Below, piece by piece: positions 1 through 10,692 of a stretch of DNA of 64,000 nt (within the stretch, counting starts at the first letter, position 1; every line of letters starts with the position of its first letter). A model generated the notes under the pieces. It had not been told where the DNA came from. It made no database searches and saw only the letters and a list, made by a program, of their open reading frames with translations. Location of the stretch: assembly GCA_033807695.1 (NCBI GenBank), contig CM066307.1, positions 558,001 through 622,000 of the forward strand, given 5' to 3'. The stretch comes from Daedaleopsis sinensis. Lineage: Eukaryota; Basidiomycota; Agaricomycetes; Polyporales; Polyporaceae. The position numbers were made by a program, and so were the translations under genes.

Positions 1-90
1 AACTGAAATCGGGACCGTCCCCGGTCCCTCCGTGATGCCTTCCCGAACCTCCGCGCGCAGCCCTTCCCGAGCAGCCCGTTGAACCCGGAC

Positions 91-634
91 ATGCTGGCTC
101 GTGCGCATGCGCTGGCGGCCCGACAGCTCGAGCGCGCCATTGTCGAATTCGAGGTCCTAGCCGACGCGGGGTCCGAGGGGCAACTGCAGGGCATGGAAAC
201 CGAGCTGGTCGCTCTGGCCGACATGGTGGTGAGACGTCCTCTGTCCACCTCCCTCTAGCCACGCCTGACGTAGTCCGCAGGGCGCGCTTGCCCTCGTCAG
301 TACCCCCGCTTCCGTTTTGGCCGCCTACATCGCTCGCGTCGAGAGGGCGACCCTGGACGGCTGGCGTGATATCGGCCGTGATGCCTTCCTCACATTCCAG
401 AACCGTGTGGCCTCCGACCGCCGCCTCCTTCGCATCGACCAGGTCGTGACCCAACGCGCCATCGCCCAGCGGTCCCTGGTTGAACTCCGTACCCTCCGCC
501 GTACCGCCGACTGCGCCGAAGGGGAGGGGATCCTTCTCGCGCCTGCACTTGACGAATGTATCCGGGACCTAGAGGCTGAACGGGAGACCCTCAACGCCGA
601 GTTGTCCGCTCTGTGCGGCCATAACTACTTCTAG
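91..634 (+). CDS. Gene A', antisense cargo of G1, homologue of gene A in G2 (partial or start uncertain)
   Basis: Two exons, 91-228 and 281-634, are joined over a 52-nt intron (GTGAG...CGCAG, with a CTGAC-like branch site), phase 0. The product of about 163 residues is helical and charged with no recognised domain; the second exon looks coiled-coil. It aligns along its length with gene A (9232-9802) and shares the intron position, but the proteins are strongly diverged. The ATG at 91 is the first in frame, but the frame is open upstream to base 7, so another 5' exon is possible. It is antisense to gag-pro of G1, the same arrangement as gene A in G2. Function unknown. Confidence 0.6.
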
Positions 635-844
635 GTGGCCGGCCACGCGACCCGCGGGAGGGGGGTGGTGGTGCTTCGTACGTAGTGGTCGCCGCTGCCG
701 TGTCCGCCTTCCTGTAGGGTCCCTGCCCGCCTTGCTAAAGTAAGGCCAGGGGGTACATCGTGCTTCCCCGCCGCTTGGTCAGCCCGTGTGCCGTTCGCCT
801 CGACTGTCGGTCCTACGCGAGCGCGCTGTCGTATCGTGTTCATC

Positions 845-851
845 AGTCCGT
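845..851. repeat. Target-site duplication, left copy (AGTCCGT)
   Basis: Identical to 3637-3643 on the other side of the palindromic element. Caution: the same heptamer recurs in the adjacent 28-bp minisatellite, so this duplication alone would be weak; the second element copy with a different duplication supports it. Confidence 0.75.
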
Positions 852-3636
852 CACTACTGGTTTCCCCAATTGTATTATAAACACCCACATAAGTGCCCGA
901 ACCCTTGTGTATTTCGTGGGGGAATTGTAATATCAAACTATGTGCAGGGATTGTAATATAGCAAGGGGGGGCCGTTGTAATACAAGTCTGGCCAAAAGCG
1001 GAGCATTGTAATATCATCTGACATCTTGTACTACTAATTGTAATACATATGGGCTCCTTCTATATATCCTTGTACAACTGTTGTAATATCTGTAGGACAC
1101 CTTGTAAAACCTAGGTCAGGTGATGTTCTACAACTGGTAACTATTGTAAAATGATACTGTAATCATTGTAAAACAAAAGTGGACCAATCTACCGGTATTT
1201 TGGGCGCTTTTTTGATATCCTAATGCAGTAGATCATGATGTCATTGTTTGTGAGCGCTTTTTTGATGTCCAAATGTGGTAGGTCCTCTACTGAACTCCCA
1301 ATATTGCAGCCTATATAGCTCCCCCAGATCTTCATGAAAATAGATGATTGTAGGCTCATTCTGTTCGCAGTTTTGAGTACTATCAGATGGTGTATAGTAC
1401 CAATTGTATTACCCAATAGAATACTGTATATGCTGCAATTGGGTCATAAACCACCAAATTATGATGGTATATTGGCTTATACCAGTAGTAAATGTGCATA
1501 TAGCTTGATACAAAAGACACCAGTGGATGGTAGGGTGCTGCGGCGCACTAGGGGGCAAATATCATGGTCATACATGCAGGACTGATGGAGATATACTATA
1601 TGCAGGGATTTTCAAAAGCTGCACTTGTATTTGGCCAGTACCAGGCTAGCGGGATGTCGATAGCTATCCCCCTTACTACCATTATATTCGTATTCTCAAG
1701 GGCTTTCAAATGAGTTATTACACAGGTCAGATCGTGGGCCTGACCTGACGCTCTCCTCCTACCTCACTTCCCATCAATCCCCCTCTAGCCCCTTGTGCTG
1801 TCCATGAATTGCTACAGAATTTTGTACAGTTTCTTCTGGTTATATCGACAATAGCCTCGTCCATTTTCAAAGCTCTAGCCCCCTTTACTGGTGCGTGGTG
1901 AACTTGTGCACACTTTATGCACCTAAATCATCCAGGCAGAATATCTTTGTGAATATATGGGATCTTATTGTTCTATTTTCTGCAATGTCTTCCAATTGTG
2001 TATCTCTAGCAGTTCTTTTAAGGATATAACGAGAAGCTTGTGCGATACTTGCGAAATACCTAATCAGTAGTTTTGGAAGCATGCTATATTGTACTTGTTA
2101 GAGAGCATGGATGGGTCCTGAAACTACAGATAAGATCACCATAAAGTGCACCTACACATAGCAAAAAGAATTATAAGATTTGGTTGAGTAGAGGTGGAGA
2201 TACTGCTGAAACCTCTGTTGAAGATGCAGAAGCAGTGAAATGCATGCATGCAGTGCTGAAAGTTGGCATTTCACAACACATCTGCAATATCTTTGCTACC
2301 GCTACATCAAACCTCTTCAAACTTTACAACCCTTTTCCTATATCTATGGACTCCTCTATCTGTGACTCTGGGCTGGTTATACTGAGTATAGAGACTTCAA
2401 TTGCCACAATGACTCCGGTAACTGATAAGGAAATTGCTAGAGATCAAGTACACGTAGGCTTATACAACTTTGTGGATGGGTACAAGTTATGAAGGCAAGT
2501 ATAGGGTAGATTTATTGTAGATCCACTCAAGGTTGCCGTAAAGATATTGCACCTGTATGGTTTAGATGTATAAAGTGTACACAAGTGCACCACACGCCAG
2601 TGAAGACAGTTAGAGCTCTGAAAATGGTCGAGGCCATTGTCGATATAGCTAGAAGTAACTGTATAAAATTTCGTAGCACTTCATGGACAGCACAAGGGGC
2701 TAGAAAAGGATTGATGGGAAGTGAGGTAGGAGGAGAGCGTCAGGTCAGGCCCACGATCTGACCTGTGTAATAACTCATTTGAAAGCCCTTGAGAATACGA
2801 ATATAATGGTAGTAAGGGGGATAGCTATCGACATCCCGCTAGCCCGGTACTGGCCAAATACAAGTGCAGCTTTTGAAAATCCCTGCATATAGTATATCTC
2901 CATCAGTCCTGCATGTATGACCATGATATTTGCCCCCTAGTGCGCCGCAGCACCCTACCATCCACTGGTGTCTTTTGTATCAAGCTATATGCACATTTAC
3001 TACTGGTATAAGCCAATATACCATCATAATTTGGTGGTTTATGACCCAATTGCAGCATATACAGTATTCTATTGGGTAATACAATTGGTACTATACACCA
3101 TCTGATAGTACTCAAAACTGCGAACAGAATGAGCCTACAATCATCTATTTTCATGAAGATCTGGGGGAGCTATATAGGCTGCAATATTGGGAGTTCAGTA
3201 GAGGACCTACCGCATTTGGACATCAAAAAAGCGCTCACAAACAATGACATCATGATCTACTGCATTAGGATATCAAAAAAGCGCCCAAAATACCGGTAGA
3301 TTGGTCCACTTTTGTTTTACAATGATTACAGTATCATTTTACAATAGTTACCAGTTGTAGAACATCACCTGACCTAGGTTTTACAAGGTGTCCTACAGAT
3401 ATTACAACAGTTGTACAAGGATATATAGAAGGAGCCCATATGTATTACAATTAGTAGTACAAGATGTCAGATGATATTACAATGCTCCGCTTTTGGCCAG
3501 ACTTGTATTACAACGGCCCCCCCTTGCTATATTACAATCCCTGCACATAGTTTGATATTACAATTCCCCCACGAAATACACAAGGGTTCGGGCACTTATG
3601 TGGGTGTTTATAATACAATTGGGGAAACCACGGGTG
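852..3636. mobile_element. Giant palindromic non-autonomous DNA element, copy 1 (2785 bp, 7-bp TSD)
   Basis: Both ends are long inverted repeats of roughly 1.1 kb. The outer part is nearly perfect (about 852-1800 against 2690-3636), the inner part more diverged, with a unique core around 1960-2530. The ends read CACTACTGGTTTCCCC and GGGGAAACCACGGGTG. The element is bounded by the direct repeat AGTCCGT (845-851 and 3637-3643). A second copy at 48947-51693 has the same ends and its own 7-bp duplication, which fixes the boundaries. No transposase is encoded. The arms carry about a dozen TTGTAATA/TTGTAAAA-type motifs, likely subterminal binding sites (inference). The superfamily is not assigned: the CACTA start resembles CMC/EnSpm, but a 7-bp duplication does not fit that group. 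Confidence 0.85.
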
Positions 3637-3643
3637 AGTCCGT
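3637..3643. repeat. Target-site duplication, right copy (AGTCCGT)
   Basis: Direct repeat of 845-851. It also forms the first seven bases of the first minisatellite unit. Confidence 0.75.
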
Positions 3644-3832
3644 GTGTCGTTCGCTTCGCTCGCCAGTCCGTGTATCGCTCGAATCGCTCGCCAGTCCATG
3701 TATTGTTCGCTTCGCTCGCCAGTCCGTGTATCGCTCGAATCACTCGCCAGTCCATGTATCGCTCGAATCGCTCGCCAGTCCGTGTGTCGCTCGCCTCACT
3801 CGCCAGTCCGTGTATCGCTCGAATTGCTCGCC
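3637..3832. repeat. Minisatellite, seven units of 28 bp
   Basis: Seven consecutive units each begin AGTCC(G/A)TGT and end CTCGCC, exactly 28 bp apart (3637, 3665, 3693, 3721, 3749, 3777, 3805), with scattered substitutions. The array breaks down at 3833. It lies where G1 has lost genes B, C and pol relative to G2, so it may mark or have mediated that deletion. Confidence 0.85.
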
Positions 3833-3839
3833 AGTCTTA

Positions 3840-4505
3840 CGCGCGCGTACCGTAGTATCGTGTGCTCCAGCCCGTGTGTCGCCCGGATCCCGCTCGTTTC
3901 ATCCTTGTGCACCGACGGAAAAGGGGGTGGGTTCGCGTTGAGCTGGGGCATGTTCTCGAGGGGGTCGCCGACGCGGTTCCGCACGATGCGGAAGTGGTCC
4001 GGTAGGTGGCCCGCGACTGGGTGTACCTTCTTCGCGACCGGCTTGTACTTCTTCTTTGTCTTCGCGTAGACTTCGATAGATTCTTCAGGCCAAGCGCGCG
4101 TTCACGCCTGGCCCGTGGACGATTCGCTTCGCGCGCGGGGGGAAGTAGGGTGTCGGCCCATCGATTTTGTCGGTCGAGAAGGATACGCGTGCGCGTGCGT
4201 GTAGTGTGGGTGCGGCTCTTTTGGAGCCGCTTTTGGGGGTCGAGGTTCTGGACCAGGCCCGGAGGCCTTCGCCGACGCGGTATCAAACGACGACGGTACT
4301 TCGTACGGAGAGAGAGGAACTGAGAAGACGAAGGAGGCAGAAGCGAAAGTGTTGTGGATTTTTGTAGGTTTCTCTGGGTCGTTGGTTGCGAATAGATAAG
4401 CGTGCTGAATCGTTTCGGGGCTGGTATCTTCTAGTTCTGCGTACAAGGTCAGGTTCAGCTGGCCCGTCGCATGGTCGTACTCCACAACGAGGGCGAGATC
4501 TCCCT
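3840..4505 (-). pseudogene. G1 remnant of the ORF between protease and reverse transcriptase
   Basis: The minus-strand frames match the N-terminal and middle parts of the corresponding ORF in G2 (17130-16405): an SQG-(D/E) start region, a Y-D-x-x-T-G-Q segment, and near 3980-3900 an R-x-x-x-G-D-P-L-E segment. The start codon seen in G2 (TGATG) reads TGACTG here, so no ATG remains, and the match jumps between frames. It stops before the reverse transcriptase; pol is missing. Confidence 0.65.
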
Positions 4506-4514
4506 GACTGTCAG

Positions 4515-7134
4515 TCAGATCCTCGACAGAAGAAACCCCAGGGGGGACTTCCTCGGCTTGACCTTCTCGCTGCGCGTACGCGCCGGCGGCTCACCGCGCG
4601 CGTACGTAGGCAAGGTAATCGTACTATGCGTGTTCGGACAGGTGATCGTGATGGACTGCCGGCCGTCGGGTTCGTTGTTGACCTTCATCGCGGTGAGCAG
4701 CTCGAAGGGGCGCCCCAACAGGACATCGAAACTAGCGTGCTCGACCACCTGCATCTGGAGATAGACAATGAAACTGTCAGCAACCTCGAGTGGGACGTGC
4801 CGTGCCATCCCCAGGGTGGTGTCCGACATTCCGTTCGCGCTGACCATGTTCAACCGGGCGGTCGGGTTGTACGCAATTTTGAGGCGATGACAGTGCTCCG
4901 CACTAATTGAGATGGACTGCGACCCAGAGTCGAGGACGCACTCTGTAGTGAGTTCCGTCGCGCCTAGGAAGCCGTAGATTGACCGGAGGGGGGCTAGTGG
5001 CTCTGCGACAATGAGATCTTCCCCCCGGATCGTTTCTATGCGTGAGTGCAAGGGCGCGCGTGCGCGGAGGTCGTCGTCTTCATCCTCGGCCTCCTCTACG
5101 GTTGTACGAAAGCAATGGGCTTCTTCCTCCTCCTCGGGAAGCGGATCGTAGAATTCTTCCTTCTTCTTTGTCTGACCAATTATCGTCTTCTTCGTCTGGG
5201 TTCCAGGGCCATGCCTGCTGCATCATCGACTGCGCAACTTGTAGGCCGGGTTCGGGCGTTGACCGCGCGGGTTCCGCGGCCTTTGTTGGTCCTTCGCGCG
5301 CCGCAGCCGGTAGGAGGGAGCCTTCCGCAGCCTGGCGTGCGGGGTAGACGCGTCGGGGCGAGGTCGCCTCGTGGACATACTTGCGGACTTCTGGGGAGAT
5401 ACTGACGAGCTCAGCTGGGGTTACCATGATGTGCTGCTCCGGCCCGAAGGCACACTCGAAGATGCGCCTGCCTGCGGTCGGGTCCACCAGCGCGGGGACC
5501 GGCTTCAAGGGTAACATCGCTGGTTCGGCTCCTACGCGCGGAGCGGACGGAAGGGATGCTGGCGCAGTCGTCGGTGGTTCAGTCGCAGGCTTCCTCGTGG
5601 GCAGCGCGATGTCTCCCGCGTTCGTTGCATCCTTTGCGCCCGCATAGGGGTGCTCATGCGCACGGGGCTCGGGGGCTACGGGACGCTCGGCGGGTAGCGA
5701 CACGCCTGGTGCCGCCTGCGCGAGGTGGGGTGGGAGGTCGCGGCCATCGCGCGCCTCGCGTGTCAAGTCCACCGCGACCCCTACGGGAGCGTGGGCCTGG
5801 TTCCGACTCTCGTCGATGCGCACTGTCTTCTTACACGCGGGAAGTTCGACTCCATCGAACTGCATCCAGCCTTGGCTTCGCGTCGCGACCCGATGCTCCA
5901 GCATGGAAGCCTGGTGGCGGAGACTGTCGATATGGTCCTGGATGTCCACGACGTTCGACGCGCCCTCGAGCATGTTGGACTCCACCATCACCATCATCTG
6001 TGCGGCGGCGGCCTGGACCTTCTGCCCCGGGTTGTGCTTGTGCCAGTTGTGAACACGGTCGCGCATGGTGAGCCCTGGCCAGTTACGGGGTACTTCATTG
6101 CCGTTCGGAAGGACCATGTAGCCGCGCTCGTTACGGATGACGAGTCCGTTTGCCGCGTCCTCCGCAAAGGCCGGGCAGCGTCGCGAATGACAGTTCTCTT
6201 CATTACAATAGAAGCAGGGAAGACGCACATAGCCGTACTAGTTTTGTGGCATACACGGAGGCATGGGCGGAGGTAGGTTTGCGGCCACGGGCTGAGCTGC
6301 TGCCGGCACGAGCGGAGGATGTACGGCCTGCGGCAGGCGCGCTGCCAGGAGGTTTGTCCAGCCGCGCGTGAGGTTGCGGAGATCCCGGAGATCGCGCTCG
6401 TAGTTCTGGATCTGCGATTGAAGTGTCTCGATCGTTGGTTCGGACTTCACCGGTTGACCTCGACGCTCGGTGCCTGCCGCTGGTGCGGGGGCGGGGTACG
6501 TCGGTGGCATGCGGGCTTCGAGCGCGTGTGGGATCCCTTCGAGACTGTACGTGATAGCTTTGTGGACGTCTGCGAGCGGGTACGAGTCGTCCCTATGTTT
6601 GTTCGGATGCTTTAGGTTGAGGTAGTTGTCAACCTTGTCGCGTACGAATACGGGGGCTACGCGAAGGAGGTCATCGACCCCTTCCGGTCCGGAGACCTCG
6701 GCCGTGGGCTGCTTCGTGGAGAGGTACTTGTAGCATGGGAAGAACTGCCGGTAGAAGGCGAGGTATTTGGGGAGGGAGCGGATTCCAGAAGCGAGGGTCG
6801 AGTCTATCAGGGAACGGTACTCACGTCGAGCGTAGACATGGTCCTTGTTGGAGCCGACGTAGAACCCTAAGACTTCCTCCTTGAAGTCCTCCCACGTCTT
6901 GCTTGCGTCGTCGAAGGCGTCCAAAAGCGCCCATGCCTTAGCAATATCCGGGGGAACGTAGAGGGTAGCCGCACCCTTCTTCTGGTCAGCGAGGTCAGTC
7001 ACGGAGTTCTGCGCGTAGAGTCGATCGAGATCTTTGAAGAGAAACTCCACGTCGTCGCGGGTGGTGTCGACCTCTTTCCATATAGGCGCCTGACGGCTGT
7101 TGCGCGCGGGGAGTGCATTGAGTGGGGAGGCCAT
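4515..7134 (-). pseudogene. G1 Gag-protease, inactivated
   Basis: Starts at ATG 7134 (M-A-S-P-L), the position homologous to M-A-S-A-D in G2, after an open proline-rich stretch. Gag capsid-like region at 7134-6300; zinc-knuckle-like cluster C-F-Y-C-x5-C-x4-C near 6215-6180; retroviral-type aspartic protease near 4930 with active-site motif V-L-D-S-G-S and later L-L-G-R-P-F. An in-frame TAG at 6240-6238 separates the capsid from the knuckle, and a one-base frame change near 5150 separates the acidic linker from the protease. Same domain order as G2 gag-protease. Confidence 0.8.
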
Positions 7135-7666
7135 GGTGGGTACAGGCGCTACAGGAGGAAGCGGGGGAATCGGGACGGTCGGTTGGGAGGGCTGCTGAGC
7201 AAGCGGTGGCGGAGGTGCAGGTGTACGGCGGGGCGCGCTGGACGTAGGGGGAACTCGAGAGGCCGGGAGTGCTATGTTAGGGAGGGGAGCTCGTGGAGTC
7301 GGTTCTCTAACAGCTCGTCGTACGGCGGAGGCAGTGGGAGCGTCGAATCTGGGGGCGACCGCAGTCGCAGCGGCTCTTCGCGAGTTCTGTGTAGTCCGCG
7401 GAGCCGGGACGCGCGGCGGGATGGAGGTGGATGTGCGGCGAGCGCGAGAGGGAGCAGGAGGTACCGGCGCGGGGTGGTCCTCCGTCTCGGGGAGCTCGTC
7501 GAGGTCGGTCAGGGGAGAGGCACTGCGCTGGGGGTCGGGCTGGGGTGCTTCCGCGGGTGGTGGTCAAAGAGGGCGGGAGCCGGACGTGGTGCTTCGGGGG
7601 AGTGCAGGGTCAGGGACCGGTTGTAGCGTAGGTTGCAGCTTGACCTCAGAGGTAGCAGAGAATATC
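7135..7666 (-). other. G1 leader between primer-binding site and gag
   Basis: Proline-, serine- and arginine-rich frames without motifs. The minus-strand gag frame stays open for some distance upstream of 7134. No independent gene is seen. Confidence 0.4.
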
Positions 7667-7684
7667 CCCTCGCGGTGGGCTCCA
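7667..7684 (-). promoter_or_regulatory. G1 primer-binding site
   Basis: On the minus strand TGGAGCCCACCGCGAGGG starts two bases after the LTR end. The same 18-nt site occurs at the same place in G2 (19975-19957). TGG-initial sequences complementary to a tRNA 3' end are the hallmark; the tRNA was not identified. Confidence 0.75.
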
Positions 7685-7686
7685 AG

Positions 7687-8241
7687 TGATGGGAGGGCAC
7701 CGGCGATCTACTAGGAAACCCCAGCAGATACAACGCCGGGCAGACTCTCCGAAGGGTGCGAGGTGGACCTCTGGTTCCCGAGCAGCCGGAACGAACGGCT
7801 ACGGCGAGACGCGCACGTCGAAGGCCGACGATGGGGAAGAGACGGGGGAGAAGAGCTACGACGAGCGGGGAGCGCAGGGGAACGTGGACTCGAAGGAGAC
7901 CTCACCAACGATGAAGACAACAGGGAGCACGCCGTGTACGAAGTATCGCTGTACTCGCGCCTGTATCGATGTGGGGGATGGGGGATCTGAAGCTACAAGT
8001 CCCGTACGCGGGCATCCTATCTACTGCTACCATCCCGTGCGGTACCTCGAACCTCGTCCAATCCGGAGCCTCCAGCGCGGTCCGCCCGGCGGCGCCCGCT
8101 CGCAACCCTCTGCCCTACTCTCCAGTGTCTCCTGAAACTACCTCGAACCCGCCTTGTCGCAGTCCCGCAAGGAGGCGGAACCGTGGCTAAACCCTCGGCC
8201 TGGGCGCCAGTCGGATCCTACCGCCTGGTCTCGTTGAACGG
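7687..8241 (-). repeat. G1 5' LTR, segment 1 (interrupted by G2)
   Basis: Begins TGATGGGAGG next to the primer-binding site and runs into the G2 insertion point at 8241. It continues at 20889-21301, which ends CATCA, giving an LTR of about 968 bp. Little similarity to the G2 LTR apart from the terminal pentamers. Confidence 0.7.
8238..8241. repeat. G2 target-site duplication, left (ACGG)
   Basis: ACGG directly precedes the LTR start and recurs at 20885-20888 directly after the right LTR. A 5-bp AACGG duplication is possible if the terminal A of the LTR is counted. Confidence 0.7.
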
Positions 8242-9147
8242 TGATGGGGTAACTCTGGGTCGCTGGGCGAAACGCACACCCAAACGAGCACGAGATCAGC
8301 TACCTAGTAGGGTGCGAGGTGGAGGACAGGTTCCCGGTGTAGTCGCTCTTCTTCACGTAGCCCGTCGACGATAGACAAGGAAGTTGAGCAACTTCAGATG
8401 GAAGTTAAGCGACTTCCGTGGGTGAGGCTAGTCTGCAAGGGGAGATTGAAGACGAACGGTCTTCAATTGAGTGTCGACTAGATGCTTCTTGGACTCGGAC
8501 TCGATCTCTGGAGCTACTGCGCTGCTTTGCTGGGCTGCAATCCCGCTGGCTTATATACTGTACAAATCGTCGCCAAATAAACTACAACTATCATACCAAC
8601 CGTCCAATCATAGGAAACCCTGCTCCTCCCACGCTCACGTCGCGATCCTCCTCTCCTGAACCCCTACGGCGCACTCCGGTGGTTAGGTAGGTGTTTGCAC
8701 CGAGCCTATCACGTCGCCGCTCGACTTGCATCCGCGGTCACGAGAGCGCTTAGTCTTGTGGCGCGTCACCACGTGATCGCGTCTGAAGCCCATCCGCTCG
8801 TCTTCATAGGCCTCGGAAGGCCGTCCCCCTCACTCCCTTGTCTTCCGTGCCTCTTCCGACGACCTTCGTACCAATTGCTGGACTCCGTGGCGGTCGCCTA
8901 GACCAGACCCTCGATCGATCGCCTCCTCTGTCCTGGCTAGAGCTCTGGCGACCTCGGTCAGCCGCCGGCAGCTCGGCATCGGCTCCTTCGACCCTTGGAA
9001 TGGCATGTCTCCGTACTCGCTCCTTCGGTAGTCGCTCGCCTTCCTTGTGAAGCTGCTCGTCTTCATACTGCGTGAATTGACTGACGGGCGCGAATAGTGA
9101 TGGGCTGCGTGGTGTTTCCGGGGCCTAGCTGGTCCTGAGGCTCATCA
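8242..9147 (-). repeat. G2 3' LTR
   Basis: TGATG...CATCA, 906 bp. On the minus strand a TATATAA box lies at 8557-8551. Compared with the right LTR I see changes only near 8273 and 9053. Confidence 0.93.
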
Positions 9148-9161
9148 CCTCCCCCCCACTT
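9148..9161 (-). promoter_or_regulatory. G2 polypurine tract
   Basis: On the minus strand a purine run (AAGTGGGGGGGGAGG) ends exactly at the LTR border. This is the plus-strand primer position in LTR elements. Confidence 0.75.
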
Positions 9162-9188
9162 GCATTCGAACCGTCCCCGGTTTGCGCG

Positions 9189-9196
9189 TATATAAA
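9189..9196 (+). promoter_or_regulatory. TATA-like box of cargo gene A
   Basis: TATATAAA lies 36 bp before the ATG at 9232, just inside the 3' LTR, facing the antisense gene. Function inferred from sequence and spacing. Confidence 0.5.
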
Positions 9197-9231
9197 CACC
9201 CTCGTTCCGTCCTCGGTTTTCATCCTTCGCA

Positions 9232-9802
9232 ATGTCTGCCTTCATCTTCCTCAACGTTCCCATCCTCACGGAGACTGTCCGTCAGCTTGAAGTCGCGATC
9301 TCTGAGTTCGAGGCTCTTGCTGCCGCTCGTACTGAAGAGGACGTTGGAATCATCTACGATTCCTACGACCATATCGCTGAACTGGTGGTACGTCGTTCTC
9401 CTTCCGCGTGTAGGCCCTCGCCTTCGTGGCTGACTGTCTTCATGGCAGGACACTTTGATCACCTTGGGGGACGATGGCGAGGTTGCCGCGGACTTCGTGA
9501 AACGGACCGAGAATACGATCACCGAGGGCTGGCCGGCCTTGGCTGACCGTCAGCTCTTCCTTTTCCAAGAGCTTGTCGCCCGGTCCCGTTGGTGCGCTCG
9601 TCGGGCCGACCTCGATGCCCGTCGCATTGCCTGTCAGCAGCGGCTCCGGAAGCAACTCTGCGCGCGCCGCGTCCTCAACCGCGCCGGAGGATCCTTGATC
9701 ACGGAGTCTATTCTGGTTGATGCCCGGATCCGGAAGGTCGAAAAGGAAATGGAGGAGATAGATCAGGAGTTTGCCAGCCTCCGAGAGGACATCCACTTTT
9801 GA
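9232..9802 (+). CDS. Gene A, antisense cargo protein of G2 (169 aa, unknown)
   Basis: Exons 9232-9387 and 9449-9802; the 61-nt intron begins GTACG, has a GCTGAC branch-like site and ends GGCAG, phase 0. The 169-residue product is predicted almost wholly helical: an N-terminal half with regular Leu/Val and acidic residues, then an Arg/Gln/Glu-rich coiled-coil-like region. No signal peptide, membrane segment or known motif. A diverged homologue with the intron in the same place sits at 91-634 in G1. Gene B, next downstream, has a similar layout. As it is antisense to the element's RNA, its intron would survive retrotransposition. Role unknown. Confidence 0.75.
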
Positions 9803-9816
9803 GTAGCCGCGTGTCG

Positions 9817-9823
9817 TATAAAG
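9817..9823 (+). promoter_or_regulatory. TATA-like box of cargo gene B
   Basis: TATAAAG lies 42 bp before the ATG at 9865, in the 62-bp gap after gene A. Confidence 0.4.
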
Positions 9824-9864
9824 CCGCTGTAACTGCCTTCGAAGTTCATCAACTTCCATTCATC

Positions 9865-10519
9865 ATGTCGTCGACCGTCCTCCCGCGTACGCTCGCCCTC
9901 CAAGTCAGCTCGCATCGCGAGTTGGCCCTTGAACTCCTCTCCCCGCTTCGTGCGCACATTGTTGAGCAAATCGAGTTCTTCGAGACGGTATCCATCGACC
10001 ACGGCTGTCCCCGCGTTGTGTATGAACACGCGCTTTCCCGTTTAGGACAACTTTTGGTGAGCTTCTCGGCCTGATGCTTCTCGCGCTTGATTGACACCTT
10101 CCCAGTATGGTTGGAGCATGCTTCATGACGGCCTTCTCGTCGGCGTTTCCGACCTACTTGCCCGCGTGTCCATTGCCATCGACCAGTGTTTCTTCTCTAA
10201 CGGCCTTGAGGCGTTCCTTGTCGACCTGGTCCAGACGCACCGCCTTCCGTACCGCCTCCACTTCCTGGACTCAGTGCACACCACTCTGCAACACGAACTT
10301 CAACTCCTGGAGGTCATGCGCGACCTGGCGCGCGACGACCGGTACCGCGTTCATTTTTCGGAAGTACTCGCGCGTCTGGAATTGGTCGCCGCTGAACTGC
10401 GCGGGGTCCGTATTGAGCAGTCCGCCCTCCACGCGGCCATCAAGAAGCTGGAAAGGTCGCCGTCCTCTCTGTCAGACGAGGATGAAGTCTTCGGTTCTAT
10501 TCCTTTGATGTGCGACTGA
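9865..10519 (+). CDS. Gene B, antisense cargo protein of G2 (201 aa, unknown)
   Basis: Exons 9865-10056 and 10106-10519; 49-nt intron GTGAG...CCCAG with TTGATTGAC as branch region, phase 0. The first exon encodes 64 residues with amphipathic helices; the second encodes 137 residues with a long helical region rich in Leu, Arg and Glu, then an acidic tail (D-E-D-E). Size, helicity and intron position match gene A, which suggests an old tandem duplication, although residue identity is low. No known domain. Confidence 0.7.
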
Positions 10520-10692
10520 TTGGGGCCGCCCTCGAACGCCGTCGCGCGGAGAGCGCTTAGATTACCGCATTTGGACGTTGTACTTCACGGTTCCCTTCAC
10601 GTTCTTCTGACTGTCGCTCTTAATAAACGTTTTGGCCTTCTGGTTGTCCGCCTTCTCGCGTTCTCCTCTCGTCTTCTCGTACATCGCCCACC

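Noticed and set aside
1334..1585. 83-codon ATG frame in the palindrome arms (repeated at 2903-3154, 49429-49680, 50998-51249)
   Set aside because: It lies in the AT-rich inverted repeat, is mirrored by the other arm and shows scattered replacement changes between arms; no family resemblance.
2184..2492. 102-codon open frame in the core of the palindromic element, identical in both copies (also 50279-50587)
   Set aside because: It begins with TTG rather than ATG, has no motif, and identity is expected because the copies are recent; no evidence of coding.
852..3636. Assignment of the palindromic element to CACTA/EnSpm from its CACTA start
   Set aside because: Only one of the two ends reads CACTA and the 7-bp target duplication does not fit 2-3 bp for that group.
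8242..9147. Small ATG frames within the G2 LTRs (for example 8418-8690 and 20155-20427)
   Set aside because: Duplicated only because the LTRs are duplicated; no motif and the LTR is a regulatory repeat.
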